Shown here: one piece after another, positions 44,781 to 52,478 of the stretch
How positions within the stretch are numbered: the stretch's first letter is position 1
Layout: the number at the start of each line of letters is the position of its first letter
Source of the DNA: an uncultured Clostridia bacterium
GTDB taxonomy: Bacteria; Bacillota; Clostridia; Christensenellales; UBA1242
Assembly (NCBI GenBank): GCA_944383315.1
Contig: CALWPB010000005.1
Location: 1 to 56,150 of the forward strand
Reading direction: 5' to 3'
Length of the DNA: 56,150 nucleotides
The notes under the pieces: generated by a model
Database searches by the model: none
Told to the model about the DNA's origin: nothing
What the model saw: only the letters and a program-made list of their open reading frames with translations
Position numbers and translations under genes: made by a program

Positions 44781-45473
44781 ATGGCTTTTACCTACTCTCT
44801 TGAAGCACGCATAGCACGTGCGCAAGCAGATTTTGAAGAAGGCTACAATCGTGGTAGTTATGCTTTATTACGCGACCGTCAACTACCATATTACATTGAA
44901 AAATATGATTTGCCGATTTCTAAAAATTTGGAAAACTTTTTAGAAAAAATAGACAAAACCATCCCTTATGATACTTATGAAAAATCTACACCCGACCAAG
45001 TAAAAAAGGCGCTTAACGGCGTAAACAACTTATATTTTTCGGATATGCAACCTGTTGCGCACAAGGTACTGCTTGATGGTTTGCTTTATGATGATGAATT
45101 CAATGAAGCGCGTAAATTTATCCTACAAAATATTCAAAAAGATAATGCCAAAGAAATCATTACAAAATTTATAAAAGAACAGGTCGCTGCTGATTTGTTT
45201 TTGATATATCCAACTCGATACTCCACCAAAAACAAACTCAACATTACTCAATCTGCTGATTTAATATATGCGAGTAAAATTTATTACCACGAAACACACG
45301 ATAAATATGCTATTAACTTGTATAACGACTTGAAATTAATAAAAGAGTTAGACGACTTAAAATCAAAAATTAATACACATCATCGACCGCAACTTACTTA
45401 TTATCAACCCAGCACTACTTACGAAGTTGATTTTGATGAACGCGAAAGCGCGAGTGCAGACCGTTGTTTTTAG
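44781..45473 (+). CDS. Hypothetical soluble helical protein, 230 aa
   Basis: MAFTYSLEARIARAQADFEEGYNRGSY... No signal peptide, membrane helix or known catalytic motif. Predicted mostly alpha-helical, charged, with a His/Pro/Tyr-rich stretch near the C-terminus (THHRPQLTYYQPSTTYE) and an acidic end. It has a near-consensus promoter, strong ribosome site and its own terminator, so it is expressed as a single-gene unit. It sits divergently beside rpmE and convergently with murC. I do not recognise a family. Confidence 0.85.
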   Translation: MAFTYSLEARIARAQADFEEGYNRGSYALLRDRQLPYYIEKYDLPISKNLENFLEKIDKTIPYDTYEKSTPDQVKKALNGVNNLYFSDMQPVAHKVLLDGLLYDDEFNEARKFILQNIQKDNAKEIITKFIKEQVAADLFLIYPTRYSTKNKLNITQSADLIYASKIYYHETHDKYAINLYNDLKLIKELDDLKSKINTHHRPQLTYYQPSTTYEVDFDERESASADRCF

Positions 45474-45519
45474 TTTTTAAGTTTAAACAAATAAAATTAG
45501 TTAAAAATAATCAATTAAT

Positions 45520-45542
45520 ACTAGCAAAATGCTAGTTTTTTT
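45520..45542 (+). terminator. Terminator of the 230-aa unknown gene
   Basis: ACTAGCA-AAA-TGCTAGT followed by TTTTTTT. The murC stop lies two bases beyond, so it may also slow transcription in reverse. Confidence 0.8.
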
Positions 45543-45543
45543 A

Positions 45544-46890
45544 TTACTTTATGTGCTTCTTATATTTTTCAGCGATTTTATCAATGTCCCCCGCTCCGAG
45601 CCATACAAGACAATCACCACGCGTGAGCATTTTATCTAATTCAAATTGCAGCCCTTCATAGTTCGAAAAATACGCGCAATCTTGCCTACCGCCTAAATTA
45701 TAGAAAAGGTCAAGCGCATCGCCGCCCATTATATAATTTTCGCGCGCTGCATACGTAGGCAAAATAATCAAAAAATCAGCATTTGAAAAACAAGACACAA
45801 AGTCACCCATTAAAGCCTTTGTACGCGAATAAGTGTGCGGCTGAAATACTGCAATAATTCGCTTAAAATCGAGTAATTTAAGTGTATCTAATGTTGCGGC
45901 TATCTCTGTTGGATGGTGTGCATAATCGTGATAAATATTAATTCCTTTTGTGCGTTTTAATAACGTAAGCCGTCTTTTTACACCATTATACCCGCTAATT
46001 CCTGCGGCTATGTCGCAAAATTTTATTTTATACTGCCGAGCAACCACAACACAAGCAAGAGCATTTAACACATTATGCTCGCCCATAATATTAAGTTTTA
46101 TATTCCCTAACAACTTATGTTTGTGATAACAATCAAATGAAAATTTGCCATCAACTTCTTGCAGATTTAAAGCGTAATAATCGTTTGAATTTTTTAGCCC
46201 AAAAGTTATTATTTTTTGCGAACTATCAAAGACTTTTTTATCAATTTTATCTCCGTTTATAACAACGTATTTTTTAGTTTGAGTGGCAAATTGAGTAAAA
46301 GCATTTTCAATATCTCTTAAATCGCTATATGTGTCCATATGGTCGCGCTCAATGTTTGTAATAATCGTACTTTCGGGCGAAAGTGCAAGCATACTTCGGT
46401 TAAATTCGCAGGCTTCGGTGATAAAATAATTTGCGCCACCTATTCGCAAATTTTCGCCAAAATCTATAGCAACACCACCAATATGCACGGTAGGGTCATA
46501 CCCTGCGGTTTCGAAGATTTTGCCTAGCATTGCAGTTGTGGTCGTCTTCCCGTGAGTGCCTGAAATCGCTATTACGTGTTTGTAGTGCTGTGCCACAATT
46601 CCCAAAAATTCGGCGCGCTCGTAGACGTGTTTACCAAGTTTCAGGGCTTGTTGCACGACAAAATTTTGCTCGCCTACCGCAACCGTATATACGAAATAAT
46701 CGCATTTTGCTAGCATTTCATAATTAACACCAACAAAAACATTTATTTTATGTTTTTTTAATTCTAAAAGAGTATTGCTATCATTATCATCACTGCCACA
46801 AACACTAGCCCCAAGACTAGCGCAAAGTTTGGCAAGGGCACTCATACTTACCCCGCCAATTCCATAGAAATAAATACTAAAATTTTGCAT
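45544..46890 (-). CDS. murC: UDP-N-acetylmuramate--L-alanine ligase
   Basis: 448 aa, normal length. It adds L-Ala to UDP-MurNAc in the cytoplasm, first step of the stem peptide. The N-terminal UDP-binding loop is YFYGIGGVSMSALA, the ATP P-loop is ISGTHGKTTTT, and the central motif is EACEFNRS. Later Mur ligase motifs are GEHNVLNALA, HDYAHHPTEI and FQPHTYSR. No Shine-Dalgarno is evident before the ATG (AAACTTTT only), and TATAAA lies eight bases upstream, which could mean a very short leader. spoVG lies upstream, as in clostridial murC-purR-spoVG neighbourhoods, with purR absent. Confidence 0.97.
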   Translation of the reverse strand: MQNFSIYFYGIGGVSMSALAKLCASLGASVCGSDDNDSNTLLELKKHKINVFVGVNYEMLAKCDYFVYTVAVGEQNFVVQQALKLGKHVYERAEFLGIVAQHYKHVIAISGTHGKTTTTAMLGKIFETAGYDPTVHIGGVAIDFGENLRIGGANYFITEACEFNRSMLALSPESTIITNIERDHMDTYSDLRDIENAFTQFATQTKKYVVINGDKIDKKVFDSSQKIITFGLKNSNDYYALNLQEVDGKFSFDCYHKHKLLGNIKLNIMGEHNVLNALACVVVARQYKIKFCDIAAGISGYNGVKRRLTLLKRTKGINIYHDYAHHPTEIAATLDTLKLLDFKRIIAVFQPHTYSRTKALMGDFVSCFSNADFLIILPTYAARENYIMGGDALDLFYNLGGRQDCAYFSNYEGLQFELDKMLTRGDCLVWLGAGDIDKIAEKYKKHIK

Positions 46891-46961
46891 AAAAGTTTAT
46901 ATGAAATTTAAGATTAAAAAGTGCCCACACCCACAAGTTAAATTTTTGACATACGAATATT

Positions 46962-47012
46962 AAAAAAATCAACCACTATTTTAGGGCTTAACTCCATAAT
47001 ACTGGTTGATTT
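46962..47012 (-). terminator. Terminator after the 96-aa coiled-coil gene
   Basis: AAATCAACCA (46966-46975) pairs with TGGTTGATTT (47003-47012) around a 27-base loop, with a T-run on the minus strand. Confidence 0.7.
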
Positions 47013-47021
47013 CAAAATTTG

Positions 47022-47312
47022 TTAATATTGTCTTTCTTCTTCGACATATCTATGTCTGTTGTCTTGTTTTTGCATTGAAACTTGTTCGCGCAACAACTTG
47101 TTTTGCTCTGCTAACAACTCATTATTCCTTTGAATCAACGCATTTTGCTCTTCTAATAGTGTTAGCATTTCCAACATACAATTCCCTATTGCAGATTGAT
47201 AACCTCCTTTAACGTATTCTACCCCGCCAGAACTTAAACGCATTTCATTAAACTCGGTCTTTCTATATCCTTCAATCATCTGTTGCAATCTTGATTTGTC
47301 GTATCCTGCCAT
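47022..47312 (-). CDS. Small hypothetical coiled-coil protein, 96 aa
   Basis: MAGYDKSRLQQMIEGYRKTEFNEMRLSSGGVEYVKGGY... Residues about 50-85 are heptad-like (LEEQNALIQRNNELLAEQNK), predicted coiled coil. The start is placed at 47312 on AAGGAG; a longer frame to 47351 lacks a ribosome site. Own promoter and terminator. It sits between spoVG and murC, where purR often lies in clostridia, but is unrelated to PurR. Function unknown. Confidence 0.78.
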   Translation of the reverse strand: MAGYDKSRLQQMIEGYRKTEFNEMRLSSGGVEYVKGGYQSAIGNCMLEMLTLLEEQNALIQRNNELLAEQNKLLREQVSMQKQDNRHRYVEEERQY

Positions 47313-47341
47313 TTTATTAACTCCTTCATTGTATTTTTTAT

Positions 47342-47369
47342 AATATAGCATTTAATTAATTTAAGTCAA
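47342..47369 (-). promoter_or_regulatory. Promoter of the coiled-coil gene
   Basis: Minus strand TTGACT (47369-47364), 16-base spacer, TATATT (47347-47342). Confidence 0.65.
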
Positions 47370-47442
47370 GCCTTGAAGCATATAAATAAAAATTTCTAAA
47401 TAATAAGAATAATTTCAATTTTTATAAATTGTCCACTAATAA

Positions 47443-47464
47443 AAAAACCCCCGTAGGGATTTCC
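47443..47464 (-). terminator. Terminator of spoVG
   Basis: Minus strand AATCCC-TACG-GGGGTT followed by TTTTTT, about 15 bases after the stop. Confidence 0.6.
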
Positions 47465-47479
47465 TTAAAGTAGTAGGCT

Positions 47480-47755
47480 CTACTCCTTGGCTGCTTCTGC
47501 CAAAGCCTTCTCATACTCTGCAAGAATCATATTGGAAATTGCATCGCGTGTCTCTGTGTTGAGAGGGTGAACAATGTCCTTAAAGTTTCCTTCTGGAGTT
47601 TTACGACTAGGCATAGCAATAAATAAACCTTGATTGCCTTCGATAACCTTAATGTCGTGCACTGCAAAACAATCGTCAATAGTAAGAGAAGCAACAGCTT
47701 TGAGTTTGTTGTCATCTTTCTTAACGATACGAATGCGAATGTCAGTAATTTTCAT
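47480..47755 (-). CDS. spoVG: SpoVG, regulator / RNA-binding protein
   Basis: 91 aa beginning [21 protein letters not shown], with [22 protein letters not shown], the highly conserved SpoVG core. In Bacillus it affects septation and sporulation; in other Firmicutes it binds RNA or DNA and acts as a global regulator. The start at 47755 is chosen by family alignment; the nearest purine-rich site (AAAGGATGG) is about 12 bases upstream. A TTGACA-17-TATTAT promoter precedes it. Presence of spoVG does not by itself show sporulation. Confidence 0.96.
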   Translation of the reverse strand: MKITDIRIRIVKKDDNKLKAVASLTIDDCFAVHDIKVIEGNQGLFIAMPSRKTPEGNFKDIVHPLNTETRDAISNMILAEYEKALAEAAKE

Positions 47756-47822
47756 CAAGTCGGTGTACCATCCTTTTAAATTTTTCGCCAAAAGTAGTAT
47801 TGCCACTATTTAGCTTACAATT

Positions 47823-47851
47823 ATAATACACATTTCGAGTTTAATTGTCAA
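47823..47851 (-). promoter_or_regulatory. Sigma-A-type promoter of spoVG
   Basis: Minus strand TTGACA (47851-47846), 17-base spacer, TATTAT (47828-47823). Confidence 0.75.
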
Positions 47852-48023
47852 ACAAATTATGCCCAAATACTACATTTTTTAGACGTTTTTTAAAAGAAAC
47901 AAAAAATTTATAAATTTTATGAATAAATTACAAAAAAGTGGTTATAATACTAATAGCACGGGTGATTTGATTGATTATTTAGTTAGTTTATCAAGTATTT
48001 CAGCCTGTGCTTTTTGTTTGTAT

Positions 48024-48056
48024 AAAAAAGAAAGCGGAGAAATCCGCTTTTCTTTT
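48024..48056 (-). terminator. Terminator of the 185-aa membrane-protein gene
   Basis: AAAGCGGA-GAAA-TCCGCTTT with A-runs and T-runs on both sides, overlapping the stop of the gene at 48055. Confidence 0.8.
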
Positions 48057-48612
48057 ATTCAGTTTTGTTTTCAGTCTGTTCAGGCTGCTGCTCTACTGGT
48101 TGAACTGGGCTTTCAGTAGATGCTACTTGTGGTTGTGCATTCAATGCTTCATTTTGAGCATTTTGTTTCGCTTTTTCAAGCAACTCTTTATTCTTGTTGC
48201 GGTCTATCATAATAAATACAGCAGCTAGAATTAACGCAATCGTAAGCAATAATGAAAGTACATTAAATGCTGTAAATATACTAATGAATCCAAATACAGC
48301 GGTAATTACACTAAACACGAATGTTGTAGTGATCAAGCCTTTTTTCTTATCAAATGCTTCAGGTGCTAGATTCCAACGGGAAATTGAAATCGCAGAAAAC
48401 ACCACACCGAGCACCGAAAAAGCGAGGATCAAAATCATCATAAACATCATAATTGCATAAGTTGCACTGTATACTGGGTCTAAATTACTCTCGCCCATAA
48501 TAGAGCCAACCGCAATCAATGCAACGATACAATCAATTACAAAAATTGCAAATGAAACTAACGCAAGAATAAGTCCAGTAAGCAACAAAGGTCTTTTCAC
48601 CTTGTCTTCCAT
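48055..48612 (-). CDS. Four-helix membrane protein, paralog A, 185 aa
   Basis: MEDKVKRPLLLTGLILALVSF... Four hydrophobic helices (about 9-38, 50-75, 90-112, 115-135), then a hydrophilic Gln/Glu/Asn/Ala-rich tail of 45 residues. The start at 48612 is fixed by AAAAGGAGT. The opening MEDKVKRPLLL and helix layout match the next gene (MDKKVSRPLLF), so the two are tandem paralogs. No known family motif. It may be a small membrane sensor or scaffold. Own promoter at 48642-48671. Confidence 0.78.
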   Translation of the reverse strand: MEDKVKRPLLLTGLILALVSFAIFVIDCIVALIAVGSIMGESNLDPVYSATYAIMMFMMILILAFSVLGVVFSAISISRWNLAPEAFDKKKGLITTTFVFSVITAVFGFISIFTAFNVLSLLLTIALILAAVFIMIDRNKNKELLEKAKQNAQNEALNAQPQVASTESPVQPVEQQPEQTENKTE

Positions 48613-48641
48613 AAGTCTACTCCTTTTAAATATATAGTTAT

Positions 48642-48671
48642 AGTATATCAATTTTAGACAAATTATGTCAA
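48642..48671 (-). promoter_or_regulatory. Promoter of paralog A with TTTGTCTAA words
   Basis: Minus strand TTGACA (48671-48666), 18-base spacer, TATACT (48647-48642). The spacer holds ATTTGTCTAAAATT, repeated in the arms of the inverted repeat just upstream (48676-48705), so these words may be operators. Confidence 0.6.
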
Positions 48672-48675
48672 TAAA

Positions 48676-48705
48676 AATTAGACAAATATTCAAATTTGTC
48701 TAATT
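48676..48705 (-). terminator. AT-rich hairpin between the two paralogs
   Basis: AATTAGACAAAT (48676-48687) pairs perfectly with ATTTGTCTAATT (48694-48705), followed on the minus strand by TTTTATT. Likely the terminator of paralog B; it may double as a regulatory site for paralog A. Confidence 0.55.
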
Positions 48706-48745
48706 TTATTAGACATTGTAAGGGAATTAATTTACAAAATTAAAT

Positions 48746-49222
48746 TTACTCCTGCATATTTTCAGTCTCTAATGAAGAATTGATATCTAATTTTATCTTT
48801 TTATATCCAATAAAAATCAGTACCGCCCCCACGACGATAGCAACCCAAAACAATAGACTTATAAAACTAGTTAAATAAACACCCACTGCAGAAATTAAAC
48901 AAAAAACTACATTATAAATTCCTGAAGCAATAAAAATGCCCAACTTGTGTTTTGCCTTATCGAAAATCTTTCTACTCCTTGCACATGCTATGCTAGAAAT
49001 AATTACACCAATAACGGAAAATATTGCCAATATCAACATATAATAAAATATGTAAAAAATTTCAGTTGTATCCGCAGCAGCACCTGTAAGTCCTTCAGCC
49101 AAAGCACCCGCCACTAGCATTACATAAGCCCACACTATATAAAAAATAATCGAAATAGCAAAAGTTATAATTGTAACTACTTCCCCCGCAAACAATAATG
49201 GCCGTGATACTTTTTTATCCAT
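48746..49222 (-). CDS. Four-helix membrane protein, paralog B, 158 aa
   Basis: MDKKVSRPLLFAGEVVTIITF... Same four-helix layout as paralog A and a similar loop between helices 2 and 3 (ARSRKIFDKAKHKLG), with a short acidic tail. AAAAGGGGA precedes the start. The stop of the upstream hydrolase gene is 30 bases away, so these two are probably co-transcribed. Function unknown. Confidence 0.78.
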   Translation of the reverse strand: MDKKVSRPLLFAGEVVTIITFAISIIFYIVWAYVMLVAGALAEGLTGAAADTTEIFYIFYYMLILAIFSVIGVIISSIACARSRKIFDKAKHKLGIFIASGIYNVVFCLISAVGVYLTSFISLLFWVAIVVGAVLIFIGYKKIKLDINSSLETENMQE

Positions 49223-49252
49223 ATTTTCCCCTTTTAAATAACTATAATAAAA

Positions 49253-50392
49253 CTAATTAGATTTGTTTAATTTGTGTTTTTTCGACTGTTTTAATTCATT
49301 TTTCATATTTTTACGTACATAGTGATACAAGTTCCAATATTCGTGAAAAGTTTTTTTGAGATAGGCAACAGTTTCGGGGTCTAAATTTTTGTAACGCTTG
49401 CGAATAGCATGAATATTTTGAAGTATTTTAGACCTAAAATCAAGAATAATTGTAGACTTTTCATAAGCGGTTAATAAATCAAATAAAATATCTATTATTT
49501 TTAATCTTTCTGCCTCTGGATAACAATCAAGCCAAGCCTTGATAGCACGCTCAAAAACTTTGCAATTAAATGTTGTACTTTCCGTTATATCCAATCTACC
49601 CTCATCTGTTACCCGCCATCTAAATGGGTCGTGTTGCATCATAGACACACCGTAACAACGCACTACCTCGTAATTTGTTACATTATGCATTATGACCCCC
49701 ACCATTGAATCTCGTGTTATATACTTTTTGATTTTATCTGCAACTTTTTTATATCTTTCTGTTGTAAAAATATCATATTTAAATCCAGGTCCATCAAAAT
49801 CATAAATTTTTATGATTCTATCTTGCAACTCTTTGTCTGTGTAAATGCCAGAAAAACTAGCAAGATTACCGCCCTTACTATGACCACCTAAATAAAAATC
49901 ACCTTGTATCAAGTTAGCCACATTTCGCACATACATTAAGCACTGCTCTTGGGAAGGAACAACATCCATAAATGCCATATTAAAATCCTCTTTCCAACCT
50001 ATTAAAGTTAGGTCTGTACCACGAAATGCTATAAAATTACAACCATCAAGTTTTAATACAACAGCAGAAAATTGCAACTCCAAATCTTTATCGAAACGGC
50101 TACGGTAATAATTGAATCGTAAATTGCGATAACGATTTGATTTAAACATAAGTCGCAACATTTTTGAATTCATAATTGGAGACATTGTACCCTTTACTAA
50201 TTTTTTAATAATTTCTGCATTATTGAAATCTTGCAAAGAAACATCGGGTTTATTTTCGCTAACACCACCTACCAAATTACTAAAATCTAAATACGCCATT
50301 TGACTAAAAATAAGAGCATCAACTTCATTAAACGGAAGTTGTGAAATATCAAAATTTCCAAATTTCTTTATAAAATAATGAATATTGCGCAT
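49253..50392 (-). CDS. Mbeg1-like (DUF2974) alpha/beta hydrolase
   Basis: 379 aa, no signal peptide. GGHSKGGNLA (around residue 171) is the nucleophile elbow G-x-S-x-G-G, and FIAFRGTD upstream is the lipase-type FRGT strand near the oxyanion hole, as in Mbeg1/DUF2974 proteins of Firmicutes. DFDGPGFKYD follows, typical of that family. The C-terminal 100 residues are basic and helical, ending KKHKLNKSN. The substrate is unknown, possibly a lipid ester. Start preceded by GGTGA. First gene of a likely operon with paralog B. Confidence 0.85.
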   Translation of the reverse strand: MRNIHYFIKKFGNFDISQLPFNEVDALIFSQMAYLDFSNLVGGVSENKPDVSLQDFNNAEIIKKLVKGTMSPIMNSKMLRLMFKSNRYRNLRFNYYRSRFDKDLELQFSAVVLKLDGCNFIAFRGTDLTLIGWKEDFNMAFMDVVPSQEQCLMYVRNVANLIQGDFYLGGHSKGGNLASFSGIYTDKELQDRIIKIYDFDGPGFKYDIFTTERYKKVADKIKKYITRDSMVGVIMHNVTNYEVVRCYGVSMMQHDPFRWRVTDEGRLDITESTTFNCKVFERAIKAWLDCYPEAERLKIIDILFDLLTAYEKSTIILDFRSKILQNIHAIRKRYKNLDPETVAYLKKTFHEYWNLYHYVRKNMKNELKQSKKHKLNKSN

Positions 50393-50522
50393 AATTCACC
50401 ATTAATTACTTTGTAAACAAAGTATTTTTTTAGTTTAATATAATTTTATTGTAAAAATACTTAAAAGTCAAATTTTCGTAATTACTAATTTAAAAATAAT
50501 TTGAAAAAATGCCAAATTAATG

Positions 50523-50551
50523 TTGACTAATATTTAAAATTATGCTATTAT
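50523..50551 (+). promoter_or_regulatory. Promoter of the tRNA cluster
   Basis: TTGACT (50523-50528), 17-base spacer, TATTAT (50546-50551), 62 bases before the first tRNA. Confidence 0.75.
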
Positions 50552-50612
50552 AAATAAGCATCTTGTAATTTTAAGGTGCTTTAAACGTTTTTAAGGGTAA
50601 TATAAGAGCGAC

Positions 50613-50689
50613 GCACCCATAGCTCAACAGGATAGAGCAACACCCTTCTAAGGTGAAGGTTGGGGGTTCGAGTCCCTCTGGGTGCACCA
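50613..50689 (+). tRNA. tRNA-Arg (TCT)
   Basis: Acceptor GCACCCA/TGGGTGC, anticodon loop CTTCTAA (anticodon TCT), T-loop TTCGAGT, encoded CCA. Its last 21 bases recur exactly at 50830-50850. Confidence 0.95.
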
Positions 50690-50850
50690 ATCGAGTATAT
50701 ATAAATTATGTACTCGAAAATACGAGTGTATATTACAAGGGACTCGAACGGGCGCGTCTAGAGCAAGCCAATAGTGTTGGGTTGTTCGTGCCCCGGCGTG
50801 ATAGTGAAGCAATTTATTGCAAAACGGAGCGAGTCCCTCTGGGTGCACCA
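50690..50850 (+). repeat. tRNA-Arg-derived element ending in a copy of the tRNA 3' end
   Basis: Starts right after tRNA-Arg. It holds a hairpin ACTCG-AAAATA-CGAGT (50711-50726), then an inverted T-arm copy AGGGACTCGAAC (50738-50749), then about 80 bases including the small palindrome GCAATTTATTGC, and ends with CGAGTCCCTCTGGGTGCACCA in two parts (CGAGTCCCTC / TGGGTGCACCA), identical to the tRNA 3' end. No second tRNA body can be folded. Confidence 0.75.
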
Positions 50851-50917
50851 GTGGGATACATTCCCTTGTTATCAAATTAATACTTTTTTAGCGGAAGCTT
50901 TTAAACACCTAAGATAT

Positions 50918-50994
50918 GGTGGATATAGCTTAGTTGGTAGAGCGCCAGGTTGTGGCCCTGGAGGTCGTGGGTGCAAGGCCCACTATTCACGCCA
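50918..50994 (+). tRNA. tRNA-His (GTG), unusual discriminator and T-loop
   Basis: Acceptor GTGGATA/TATTCAC with encoded G-1, anticodon loop TTGTGGC (GTG), encoded CCA. Base 73 is G, where bacterial tRNA-His normally has C to pair with G-1, and the T-loop is TGCAAGG rather than TTCRANN. It still folds fully. Confidence 0.88.
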
Positions 50995-51021
50995 TTATTT
51001 AGTGGCTCTCGCCACTTTTAT

Positions 51022-51097
51022 AGGGGTATCGCCAAGCGGTTAAGGCACTTGACTCTGACTCAAGCATCCGAGGGTTCAAATCCTTCTACCCCTGCCA
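51022..51097 (+). tRNA. tRNA-Gln (CTG)
   Basis: Acceptor AGGGGTA/TACCCCT, anticodon loop CTCTGAC (CTG), T-loop TTCAAAT, encoded CCA. Confidence 0.94.
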
Positions 51098-51140
51098 GTT
51101 GGGCATCTGTGTACCAGTGTAAGTCCCAATGCAATATTTT

Positions 51141-51215
51141 AGGGGTGTCGCCAAGCGGTAAGGCACAAGATTTTGATTCTTGCATGCGTAGGTTCAAATC
51201 CTGCCACCCCTGCCA
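51141..51215 (+). tRNA. tRNA-Gln (TTG)
   Basis: Acceptor AGGGGTG/CACCCCT, anticodon loop TTTTGAT (TTG), T-loop TTCAAAT, encoded CCA. Clearly a paralog of the preceding tRNA-Gln. Confidence 0.95.
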
Positions 51216-51241
51216 CAATCTCGCCCCTTTTGGGGTTATAT

Positions 51242-51317
51242 GGCCCAATAGCTCAGTAGGTAGAGCACTTGACTTTTAATCAAGTTGTCCCGCGTTCGAG
51301 TCGCGGTTGGGTCACCA
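51242..51317 (+). tRNA. tRNA-Lys (TTT)
   Basis: Acceptor GGCCCAA/TTGGGTC, anticodon loop CTTTTAA (TTT), T-loop TTCGAGT, encoded CCA. Confidence 0.95.
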
Positions 51318-51321
51318 TTAT

Positions 51322-51409
51322 GGAAGGTTGGCTGAGCGGTCGAAAGCGGCGGTCTTGAAAACCGTTGTGCTGAGAGGCACCTGGGGTTCGAATCCCTAAC
51401 CTTCCGCCA
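51322..51409 (+). tRNA. tRNA-Ser (TGA)
   Basis: Acceptor GGAAGGT/ACCTTCC, anticodon loop CTTGAAA (TGA), long variable arm (TGTGCTGAGAGGCACC), T-loop TTCGAAT, encoded CCA. Last tRNA of the cluster. Confidence 0.95.
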
Positions 51410-51453
51410 AACAAAACCTAAATCGAAAATCTTGTTTTAAGTTATTGTTACAA

Positions 51454-51487
51454 AAAACTCAATCATTTGGATTGAGTTTTCTTTTTT
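51454..51487. terminator. Bidirectional terminator after the tRNA cluster
   Basis: AAAACTCAATC (51454-51464) pairs with GATTGAGTTTT (51470-51480), with T-runs both ways. It also overlaps the stop of the minus-strand gene at 51463. Confidence 0.8.
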
Positions 51488-52350
51488 GTTGTTTTTGAAT
51501 TAATTGTATTGTTTATATTTTTGTCTACGCCTGAGTGTTTGCTATTTTGTATATTTGATAATATATCCATTGCGTTATATGTTTGCATTATTGCATTTCT
51601 TCTATTGGAATTGCATTCAAAAATTGCTAAATTATTTTGTGTAATATTTCTTTCATACATATTGTTAGTAATGTTTAAAGTAGCATCCCAACTTTTTGAA
51701 AATTTATGATAATGTTCCATTTCTCTTACACAGAAATCTAATTGCTGTCTTGCGGTTAAAGAATTTTTATATCCATTCAATAAAATGTTATAGCAAGATG
51801 TTATATTACCTTTAGTGATTGCATTATTTGAGTTTATTACATCCGTTGAAAGTGCAATTATATTAAAAAAAGAATTTATTGTATTGGTTACACTTTTATT
51901 TACTTTACCTTTGTTCGGATTGTTAGAAGATAAAATAAATGTTAAGTCTCCAATTTTTGTATACTCTTTATTTAATGACTCTGTTAAATGATTTAAAGGT
52001 GTTAATATATTAGATAGTTGAATTTTAACAGACTCAGTGTCATTTGGATAATTATCCATAGTTAACAAGCATTGTTCTAAAGCCCTAATATGACGACTTA
52101 AAAAATCGTTAAATTTTATACATTCCGACATAAGTTTTTCATATAATTTGTTTTTTAATGATGCATAATTTCCAATTTCAATAATAAATGAAACTATGAC
52201 ACCTGTCAAAATACCAATGGATATATTTTCAAACCAAATATAATAACCTTGTGGATTATTAGGTTCAAATAGATATAGCAATAAAGTTTCTATAGTAAAA
52301 ATAATACTTAATATAAAAGTACAAATTATAATTTTTTTATGCGCCTTCAT
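51463..52350 (-). CDS. Hypothetical membrane protein with long helical cytoplasmic domain, 295 aa
   Basis: Two N-terminal membrane helices (about 6-27 and 40-60) and then about 230 soluble, Asn/Ser-rich helical residues ending in a basic tail (TTKKKTQSK). AGGAGA precedes the start. Higher A+T and Asn content than nearby core genes, and it lies between the tRNA cluster and the serine recombinase, so it is probably cargo of the mobile element. This two-helix plus coiled soluble domain layout is seen in some defence-associated membrane proteins, but no specific family is recognised. Confidence 0.75.
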   Translation of the reverse strand: MKAHKKIIICTFILSIIFTIETLLLYLFEPNNPQGYYIWFENISIGILTGVIVSFIIEIGNYASLKNKLYEKLMSECIKFNDFLSRHIRALEQCLLTMDNYPNDTESVKIQLSNILTPLNHLTESLNKEYTKIGDLTFILSSNNPNKGKVNKSVTNTINSFFNIIALSTDVINSNNAITKGNITSCYNILLNGYKNSLTARQQLDFCVREMEHYHKFSKSWDATLNITNNMYERNITQNNLAIFECNSNRRNAIMQTYNAMDILSNIQNSKHSGVDKNINNTINSKTTKKKTQSK

Positions 52351-52478
52351 ATACTTTCTCCTATGAGTTATATTATATCATATTAAATTTTATATTTCAA
52401 GTAGGGTAGCAGTCTATGCCATGAGTTATTTTGTATTTAAATTTATTATAAGTACTTATATGAAATTAATAAAATAAT

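Noticed and set aside
47480..47755. spoVG as proof of a spore former
   Set aside because: SpoVG occurs in many non-sporulating Firmicutes; no other sporulation-specific gene is certain in the window.
47919..48119. 66-aa plus-strand frame after spoVG
   Set aside because: It runs through the strong hairpin terminator at 48024-48056 and into the antisense of the next gene, with no ribosome site.
50751..50850. A second tRNA-Arg gene ending at 50850
   Set aside because: Only the last 21 bases match. No acceptor 5' strand, D-arm or anticodon arm can be folded upstream.
50648..51279. Several short frames across the tRNA cluster
   Set aside because: They translate tRNA genes (typical spurious peptides such as RDSNPQPSP) and are not genes.
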